The notes under the pieces: model-generated
Databases searched by the model: none
What the model was told of the DNA's origin: nothing
What the model saw: only the letters and a program-made list of their open reading frames with translations
Source of the DNA: Spinellus fusiger
Taxonomy: Eukaryota; Mucoromycota; Mucoromycetes; Mucorales; Phycomycetaceae
Reading direction: 5' to 3'
Length of the DNA: 64,000 nt
NCBI GenBank assembly: GCA_025094145.1
Contig: JALLLS010000054.1
Location: 1-64,000, forward strand
Program-made: the position numbers and the translations under genes
In this document: in pieces, positions 56,756 to 64,000 of the stretch
Numbering within the stretch: position 1 is the first letter of the stretch
How the letters are laid out: each line of letters begins with the position of its first letter

Positions 56756-57139
56756 ATGTTTCAAGATAAAATAGAGTGTTTGGACAGTTTACCATTACAA
56801 ACCGCTGTAAGTACAAGTAAAACTAGTGTTATCTACCTTGAAAGTTCGAGTTTCATCACCCACCACTCATAATAGCTCCATTCTTATGGTCCTTTTTTTT
56901 AGGTTCAGTATACTACAGTGGTCAATCCAATACAATGTGCTTTTGTAGTATCTTTCTTTTTTATTCTTCTTGTTCCAATAGCCATCACAAGTAGATGGTA
57001 TAAGTTGTCTTTGAATCTTCTTTTTCCAATACTAATATACTTTTGTAGGCTTATAATCAAATTTTCTATAGAAACTACATTGGACAGAGCCTTCTTTCTT
57101 GGTTTTGTCTCGTACCAACTAATAAATAATCTTTTCTAG
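56756..57139 (+). CDS. Small predicted membrane protein, unrecognised
   Basis: Two exons, 56756-56806 and 56903-57139, joined by a clear GTAAGT...TTTTTAG intron in phase 0, give 95 aa. The protein starts MFQDKIECLDSLPLQTAVQY and has hydrophobic segments CAFVVSFFFILLVPIAI and LLFPILIYFCRLII. The join is good, but no family is recognised and it sits between a Tc1 relic and the Fanzor element. It may be a fragment of a longer membrane protein. Confidence 0.35.
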
Positions 57140-57266
57140 TGATTAATAGACTGGTCCAAGATAAAAGATAAGTCTTTGAACACTTTATATTTTTGTCTGC
57201 CACCTTTTTTAAAGTCTCTATTTAAATAAAACTTGCATTGTCTCATTTGTTACAGCTGTCTCCCTT

Positions 57267-58641
57267 TACACACAAGGAGATCTTTAGGATATAAAAGGAA
57301 ATAGTCAATACAATTGTTTAAAAATGATATCTATTTGAAGAGCAAAAATAAATTATGTATTCATGTTAGTTCTTAAATAAAGATTATTATATATATTTAC
57401 CTGTAGATATCTGAATCCCAGAGGAAACCACCTTCGATGTGGCGATATATAATATGAATACAAATATCTATTCTTCTTTACAGAAAGGAACTGGTCGCTG
57501 GCGACCCTTTAATCCCTCTTCTACAATTGTATAGATATTCTTTGATGCATTCACATCTCTGTTCTAAACAATTCCATAATCTTGGCAAGCGTGGATATTG
57601 TTGAAATTTATGAATACCTCGGTGAGGATATTTGTGTTATAAGTGTGGCAGATCTTGAGAACAAAAAAAGAAGACAAAGTAACTTTTAGAACAGCTTTTT
57701 ATATTGTTTGACAGGTCAATTATGCTTACTCTCGATGTTCGAAACTCATCAACATCAACTATAAGAAGATCTCCACCTCTTTGTCTCTTTTTCAATGATT
57801 GATATAAAATTATTGTCACACCAATACGATGACCTTTAAACTTGGCAGTATCTTTTACCTTTATTTCTGTGCCATAAGCAACTACAGGCAGCTTGGTAGG
57901 ATCATATTCCAATCTTTTTGGGTGCCAATACCCCTTTTCAATAATAAAATAATAGTAAAAATAATTAGTTTGAGATGTATTAATGTACTCTCTATGTATG
58001 TCGTATTACCCTTGCACTGGCACTTTCTTGCCTTTGCTTTTGTAACGGATTCACTGGGTTTATTATAGTAAAATCATATACAATAGAAACTGACTAACAT
58101 GTCAGACATAACAAACATACACAAACACTTACCAGATCACAACTGTTGGTTTATATGCCAGACAAAGGCAAACAAAATAAAGAGGATAGAAGTTATGAAG
58201 AACAACAGATAGTGTAACTAGCAAGTATTAATATTCGAGCAGAAGAGAATAAAAAGATTTTTCACAAGTCAATTGCTTAATCAGAACTACCAAAGTAATG
58301 CAGACTACAACAACATTTTAAAAAGAAAAGAGTTGCTTAAAGAACAGTTGCCTAGTTACCCATTGTGCTCAAATCGTGTGTTGTGTTCCTGTTCATGTAC
58401 CCTCTTTGATTTCACTAGACTAGCCTTTGTATCCAAACCTCTATTTTGTCGTCCCTGCTAGAGGCCAAAAAACTACAGATCCATCTCTCTAGTGGTCCTG
58501 TTGATAACCACAGTGCCCTTTATTACAGATACTTGCAAACTTTTGATTTTAAACACAGATATATAAAAGGGAGCTTTTTATTGGGACGTAAAAGGGAGGA
58601 GATATTGCCGCTTAAAGGCCAGAAAAATCTCCTGGTGTGTA
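57267..58641 (-). mobile_element. TIR DNA element carrying a Fanzor-like C-terminus (copy 3)
   Basis: Left end TACACACAAGGAGATCTTTA (57267) and right end, read on the complement, TACACACCAGGAGATTTTTC (ending 58641), both with TA. Total 1375 bp. The minus-strand Fanzor-like frame ends 200 bp from the left end; the right end carries the GATTTTAAACACAG sequence seen at the 5' side of the other copies. The orientation of nuclease versus ends is therefore the same as in copy 1. Confidence 0.65.
57468..58065 (-). pseudogene. Fanzor-like (TnpB-type) nuclease, C-terminal region
   Basis: Minus-strand exons: about 58065-58010 (SESVTKAKARKCQC), 57933-57730 and 57653-57468. They read YWHPKRLEYDPTKLPVVAYG, KDTAKFKGHRIGV, then LLIVDVDEFRTSR, the alternative RuvC glutamate region of Fanzors. 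After a GTAAGC...CTCAAG intron the frame reads ICHTYNTN, then HACQDYGIV, TAG, NRDVNASKNIYTIVEEGLKG and RPVPFCKEE with a stop. NRDVNASKNI is the RuvC-III signature shared with bacterial TnpB. The zinc-ribbon pairs appear as C-x2-Y and C-x2-Y, and Trp before NRD is TAG. The RuvC-I part is missing. It is clearly dead. Confidence 0.6.
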
Positions 58642-58900
58642 GGTTAAAACTCTGTAGTGAGTTCTGGCTTTTATTTGTGACTGGGCATAGATGGGACGGC
58701 TTTTTTTATTCTTTTCTTATTAAAGCGTGTCTGCGTGGAAAGGCAGACCAAAGAAATAAAAAATTTATCGATTTAAATCTCCGAATCAAGAATAAATAGA
58801 CTTAATTTTTGATGAAAGAAGGGTTTGTCGCTTGTTAAGTCTTTCTTCCGTTGAGAGACTATCTTTGTTTTGCTTAAAGGCACAAGGTAACGTATTGTTT

Positions 58901-59030
58901 TTATTCTTCTTCTGCAGGCACTTTTTCTTTGAATACTTCTGCTTGTAAATGATGATTAAGTCCTAAGTCGAGATGTGTTCTATACGCATGGAGCACATCA
59001 ACATAATGAAATTTATCATACTTGCCCTCT
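58901..59030 (-). CDS. Possible terminal exon of an unrecognised gene
   Basis: After an acceptor-like GTTCAG (complement of 59031-59036) the minus strand reads EGKYDKFHYVDVLHAYRTHL then DLGLNHHLQAEVFKEKVP and ends EEE-stop at 58901. The composition is that of a real protein C-terminus. No upstream exon was found between here and the divergent transporter at 59444, so it may be a fragment. Confidence 0.35.
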
Positions 59031-59443
59031 CTGAACATGCAAAAAAAAAAGAAAAAGTGTCGATTATAATCAACACGTCAACTAAACCTTCTTTATTAGG
59101 TTAAGAATAAGAAACTTTATCTTGTGTTTTTCTGTAAATAGTATCTATTTAAATAATAAATTACTCTTTGTTTTATCAAATCACCCTATGATATAAGCCT
59201 CAATGTGTAAATGTGTGTAGAGTTGAATAAAGAATACAAATAATAATAAAATAACAACCTCATGTTATTAGATAACTAGATTATAATAATTTCCTTTTTA
59301 GTAGTAATTATCATCCCGCCTGCTTTTGATTTGAATTGAGTTTATATAGGGGTTGTCATTAGTGTTAATCTCTTTTACCTATACTTGTACCTATATTCTG
59401 CCTAATTTATATCTACAAGTGCTCCTTTTACTTTGCTTCTTTG

Positions 59444-61189
59444 ATGACTGACATGAGCCAACCTCCAGGACAACAACGATACGTACTTGGCATAGTCATA
59501 TTGCTTCTGGTGGTTGTAATATGGATTGCATCTTCCTTTACACTCAACGTAGTGTAAAACTCACTTGTCACTTGAGACTCACTTTATTGTAGAGTGTTCT
59601 TGATGAACAGTCTTATAACAAGCCTTTTCTTGTTACTTATATCAACACCACCACTTTTATTCTTTACCTTTTACCTTCCCTGGTTTGCAAAAGAAAAAAG
59701 AAACTAGAATCAGAGGAGTAGGTAGAGTGAAGAAGGACTGAGAGAGAAAAAAGAGAGAGAAATACATGTGGGGGAGAGATACACAGTCATTGGTATAGTA
59801 AAATAACACGCTGTCTTTCTTTCTCTGTTCTGTTACTGCAAATATATCTGTATCTATCTATCCTTGCCTTAGAATAGAGCTGGGTGATACTGAGCAATTG
59901 CTACAAGAAGAACAGGTGAGTCTATAAAACACTAGACTGGCAATGCACTTGTCTTAACCTCAAACTCATTTTATAAAGCACTCTGATCATGATTCTGTTG
60001 AAGTGTTGGATAAACCCACCCTAGCCAACACTACTCAATTCTCCCATAAAGAAATAGCTAAGCTCAGTCTGAGCTTCTGCTTTCTATGGTTTTGTGCCAA
60101 TTACACCAATAATTCTAGTTTAGCTTATACAAGTGTCAGCAGCAATACTATATTGTCTTCTACATCAGGTAAAGCCTGTGGTTATTCTTCTTTGGTGGAC
60201 AGATTGATCTTTATTATGCATTCTATATGTCTTGTAGGGCTATTTACTCTGGCTATAAGTTCGTTCTATGGAGTGGAGAAGTTGACTTGGACAAAGTGTA
60301 TTGCTGTCTGTACAAGGTATGGATGACAATTTGTATTGCTTATAGTGTGCAAGATAGATAGGTTTTTTTATCGATACAAATAATCATCCTTTTCTTTCTT
60401 TTTTTTAGTTTTCTTGGCGCTGTATTTATTTCATACGCAGACCAATCCTCCCAAGTAGCTATAGAAAACCCTTTCTCGTTGGTAGGAGATCTACTGGCAG
60501 TCATGGGAGCACTGTTTTATGGCATTTATACTGTTTTTCTCAAAGTCAAGATTGGTGATGAATCCAGGGTGAAAATGTCTTTATTTTTTGGCTATGTGGG
60601 TTTGTTTAATTTTACTATTGTCTGGCCTATTTTCTTTCTTCTCCACTGGTTAAACATTGAGACCTTTCAATTGCCACTGAATGCTCGGTTGTGGGCTATG
60701 GTTCTTGTAAATGCCTTTGTTGGTAGTTTCTTGTAAGTGGTATGGAGGTACACTTTATGATAAAAATAGAATGATTGAATGTGTGTGCTTTATGTTTCTC
60801 TAGGGCTGATTACTTGTGGTTCTTGGCTTTGTTTATGACATCACCCATGGTTGTTACATTGGGAGGTTCTTTGACAGTAAGTTTTATTCCATGTCTTTCT
60901 CCCCCTGGAAACAATAACTTATAGAACAAATAAACTTATTCTGTATTATCTTTTGGGATAAAAGATGCCTCTTGCATTGATAGGAGATTTTATATTTCAT
61001 CATGAGATACCCAGTCTTCAGTATGGATTTGGTGCAGTATTAGTATTAGCAGGATTTTTCATAATCAATGCATCAGCCTATCTGCACTTACAACAGAAAA
61101 TTCCTAGTACATCAGCATCAGCATCAGCAATTATTCAGGAGCAGGAGGATAGAGATGAAGACTCGGATCATCTGCTGTCTGCTTTCTAG
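59444..61189 (+). CDS. SLC35F-type drug/metabolite transporter
   Basis: Ten-helix membrane transporter of the DMT superfamily, most like the SLC35F5/thiamine-repressible group. Eight exons, 59444-59548, 59593-59717, 59873-59915, 59979-60168, 60238-60316, 60409-60732, 60804-60876 and 60965-61189, sum to 387 aa in frame. Helix 1 is YVLGIVILLLVVVIWIASSF. Typical marks are NKPFLVTYINTTTFILYLLP, WFCANYTNNSSLAYTSVSSN, LGAVFISYADQS, GDLLAVMGALFYGIYTVFLK and DYLWFLALFMTSPMVVTLGG. An acidic linker (ESEEIELGDTEQLLQEEQ) lies after helix 2. Substrate unknown. Confidence 0.88.
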
Positions 61190-61381
61190 TAGACTTCGGA
61201 AAGAAAGAAAAAGACACAGTAGATATATTTGTAGACTAGAAGTAATATGGGCAATTTTTACTATTTTATATTCTATACAATCTCTGCAAATGCATTCTTT
61301 TTCTTTATGGGTGTATATAAATTATGGTATTATTTCTGTTATAAATTGTGATTAGTATTTCTAGAAAGTATAATCGTCTAT

Positions 61382-61664
61382 TCATTGTGTTTTTCCAGGA
61401 TATATTGGCGCTGAATAAAGGTGAGGTTCAAGTGGCATAATATCCGGGGAAAGAGAAAAAGAACAAGTGATAGTCATCAGTAACACTGGAAACGGAAGAG
61501 AAATTAGTATAGTGAGGCTTGTGTTTAAGAAGAGAGAATTAAGCATGAATAGGTCCATTATGGTAGTGGCCAAGTCATTGCACTGCTTGCTGCTACCAAA
61601 AAAAGAATCTTTTACTCTTTCAATCTTACATATTCGGTCATTATTAGACGTACGAGAACGGTGT
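61382..61664 (-). CDS. Possible coding relic or terminal exon
   Basis: A minus-strand open frame of about 94 codons with mixed composition (NNDRICKIERVKDSFFGSSK, QCNDLATTIMDLFMLNSLFL, DIMPLEPHLYSAPIYPGKTQ) ends in TGA at 61382. It has no clear start. An opposite-strand ORF overlaps it. Low confidence. Confidence 0.2.
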
Positions 61665-61743
61665 TAGTGTTATTAGTGTTGCTCGTTTTATTTGGTGTGT
61701 TGTTCTTTAAGAAGAAAAAGCCTTTTCATCAGACTAGTGAATG

Positions 61744-61779
61744 ATAATAACAATAATAACAATAATAACAATAATAACA
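61744..61779. repeat. AATAAC/AATAAT microsatellite
   Basis: Tandem AATAATAAC units. The rest of 61190-62819 is AT-rich with no convincing gene. Confidence 0.85.
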
Positions 61780-62819
61780 GTTTTTAGCATGCATTAAAGG
61801 CATAAGACACGGAACTTTAGCATAACATTATCTTTTCTCACCCAATAGCAGGCCTTATTTATTCTTTTTATGTTAAGCAACAACACGAAGATAGTAATAT
61901 TAGTAGTTTTATTTTATTTTAAAATAACATAAAAAAACATAACACAAAGTAGTATAAAATAAAAATAATACATAATTCGAGCCTATTGTAAGATAATTCA
62001 TTCAATAATAATAATAGTAATAGTGGCAGTAGTAGTAAAATGTACGCTAGTCGTACGATCAATTTAAAATCAATGGTAATTTATCAAGTATGAATCTTTC
62101 TGCTATTTAGCAGCAAAGTACGATATTCAAAAAGAGTACTTGTATGTGGAGAAGGTCCGTTACTTCTATAATACTGTTTAAACCTTGGATTCACTTCTGT
62201 TATCAACCTAGTGTAGACAACCCATTCTATAATATAAGATACATGATACTGGCTTGCACATTAGACTATACACCAAATATTGATCACTACTCTTTAAACT
62301 ATATTAATAACAAGATGTATATGTTATTATTTTACCTTTTATTTCTCTTATTTCTAAAAGTGCCAAAGATGCTGAAAGTAATTATAAAATCGGGTCTTAC
62401 CATCTGTCAAGACTGTGAAGTTGTGGTTTAGATTTAGACATGCTGCAATGGTGGCAATAAATTAAGGCTTCATATTCTAATACAATCTAGTTGGATAATC
62501 CGATGGTGTACCGCTTACACTTCTGATATTCTTTTTATTTTATTTTCTATACATTTCTTTGTAGCTAGTTTATTTATCGAAGAAAGTTTGGATAAACAGC
62601 TTCACAACATTCCCAATGCACCACACTGACGAGCCGTCAAAATCGGCATTCATCAAAGCTATGGTCTTATAAAACATATTCACAGACAACTATAAAGATT
62701 CTGTAAAGCTACCTTCTTTCTTCTCTCTTTTTTCTTCGCATTTACTTACACCTTCCTTCCCTCATTCATTTATTCATTTACATTTAATACTTTTTTATCT
62801 CAATATCAAACACCAGCTT

Positions 62820-64000
62820 ATGGACACCGAAGAGAAAGTAGTTGATACCAATACAACATCTTTTCTCCAGCAACACGCGGAAAATCCCCCATCTCATGAA
62901 GTAGTTCGCATTTCACAGCAAATTTGTGTGGATAAAATCAGTTTGTCTGGATCCTGTGCAACTGTAGTAGAAGAGCCTGTACTGAAATGCAGAACCTACC
63001 CACAAGCCTGGCTTGCTTTATTTATCCTTGTGCTTCTCCGCACCTCTGTTTCTGTATTTCAATATACCTACAGTGTTGTTCCTAATCTAACAGCTGAATA
63101 TTTTGGTGTTTCTCTTACGGCTGTAAATTGGTTGGCCAATGTACAAGGCGTTGTCTATGTCATATTGAGTTTTTTCACGGGGTGGTTATTTGAACACTTT
63201 GGTGTGAAGCGTACAGTATGTATCTATTTATTATAATAATTATTTTAGAAAACAAGAAGTATGTCTTAAAGTTCAATTTAGCTTCTTCTGGCTGCATTTC
63301 TCAGTGCTTTAGGTGCTGCTATTCGATCCATCGCTGGTACCTTTCCAAAGCCTTTGTTTGCATTGGCTATGATAGGTCAGGTTATTGGCTCATGTGCTGC
63401 CCCGTTATCCTTGAACATCATGACTATGGTACAGTTTTTATCTTTTTTTTAAAGAAATATGCCAAGCATCTCAATTAATGTGCTCATTCATCTGCATTTA
63501 TTTTATATACTCACCTACACCCATATCTGTATGAATGAAGTTTGCTTCTGTTTGGTTTACTGAAGATAGACGTGCAACTGCTGGCATGTTTGTTGGTAAA
63601 TATTTCTTCTAATATATTGCCATGTCGTCCATTATTATGGTTAATATTCTTCATTCTGCCTGCTAATGCTTCTAAAACCATAGCTTCTAATTATGGTGGT
63701 ATTCTTGGAATGTTTTTATTACCTAGCCTTGCTACAAACATTGGTCGTATTCCACTTATCGTAGGTTATCTACGGAAAATAGGAAGCTGTATAGATACAG
63801 GAAAAAAAAGAAAGAGAAAAAAGAGAAATAATAACATTCATATAATAGGTAATGGTATCTGCTTTCATGGCTGCTGGTGTGTTTTTACCTGTCATCTTTA
63901 TGCCTGCAAAACCTCCCACGCCACCCTCCCTCATTCAAGAGCAAGATAAACCTCCATTCTTCCAAGGTCTTAAGATGTTAAAAAGCAATCTCAACTTCTG
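62820..64000 (+). CDS. MFS transporter, SLC49-like (partial, runs off the window)
   Basis: Major facilitator transporter cut by the window edge. Exons 62820-63215, 63282-63428, 63541-63595, 63684-63760 and 63849 onward join in frame. A cytosolic N-tail of about 60 residues precedes helix 1 (AWLALFILVLLRTSVSVFQY). Further marks are PNLTAEYFGVSLTAVNWLAN, GWLFEHFGVKRT at the helix 2-3 loop, LLLAAFLSALGAAIRSIAG, MIGQVIGSCAAPLSLN and ASVWFTEDRRATAGMFV. Then come SNYGGILGMFLLPSLATNIG and the central loop PAKPPTPPSLIQEQDKPPFF. The pattern suggests the SLC49 heme/choline transporter branch, but other MFS groups are possible. Confidence 0.8.

Noticed and set aside
56989..57049. Second intron (GTAGAT...TTGTAG) in the small membrane ORF
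   Set aside because: Removing it creates an immediate stop, whereas the unspliced frame stays open.

Overview
The window looks like nuclear DNA from an early-diverging fungus of the Mucoromycota, plausibly a Mucorales genome such as Phycomyces. The case for this is strong AT-richness, many GT-AG introns of about 35-120 nt, a KRE2/MNT1-type mannosyltransferase, a UPF0658 Golgi-type protein, an RGS protein beside a cyclic-nucleotide phosphodiesterase, and dense relics of Tc1/mariner elements, LINEs and Fanzor-type (eukaryotic TnpB-like) elements. Gene models were built by hand from reading frames, splice signals and family motifs. No alignment was run, so family names are recognition calls.

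Layout. 1-5.6 kb: a LINE ORF1 fragment and three Tc1/mariner elements packed end to end. 5.6-13.5 kb: a gene-dense block with SRP receptor beta (+), a sucrose-type sugar transporter (-), a SAM-dependent methyltransferase (-) and eIF3e/INT6 (-). 13.5-23 kb: gene-poor DNA with four Tc1/Fanzor relics and a 0.3 kb inverted duplication. 23-26.5 kb: class I cyclic-nucleotide phosphodiesterase (+) followed by an RGS protein (+), both cAMP/G-protein signalling functions. 26.5-33 kb: mostly empty, with a TIR-bounded Fanzor relic. 33-37.1 kb: aspartate-semialdehyde dehydrogenase, ribosomal protein eS24 and a pepsin-like protease, all (+). 39.9-41.4 kb: a UPF0658-like Golgi membrane protein (+). 43-44.6 kb: Fanzor-family TIR elements. 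44.6-49.9 kb: a decayed LINE (-). 50.2-52 kb: a C2H2 protein gene of unknown role (-). 52.1-53.2 kb: a second LINE fragment sharing 305 identical bp with the first. 53.4-54.9 kb: a GT15 mannosyltransferase (-). 55-58.6 kb: a Tc1 relic, a small membrane ORF and the best-preserved Fanzor C-terminus inside its TIRs. 59.4-61.2 kb: an SLC35F-type transporter (+). 62.8-64 kb: an MFS transporter cut by the window edge.

The most interesting signal is a dispersed DNA element family ending in 5'-TACACACC-type inverted repeats with TA at both edges. Three nearly complete copies (30451-32103, 43074-44326, 57267-58641) and fragments are present. Two copies carry remnants of a Fanzor-like nuclease with consistent orientation relative to the two element ends. 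Three copies keep a TGATTGGCT-type block about 61 nt from the end that lies 3' of the nuclease, where a guide RNA scaffold would be expected.

Other points: a GC-AG intron and a 16-nt microexon in the sugar transporter, 22- and 18-nt exons and an unresolved splice junction in the protease, a Gcn4-type TGAGTCA upstream of the amino-acid biosynthesis gene, and an ATGA ORF1/ORF2 overlap in the LINE.
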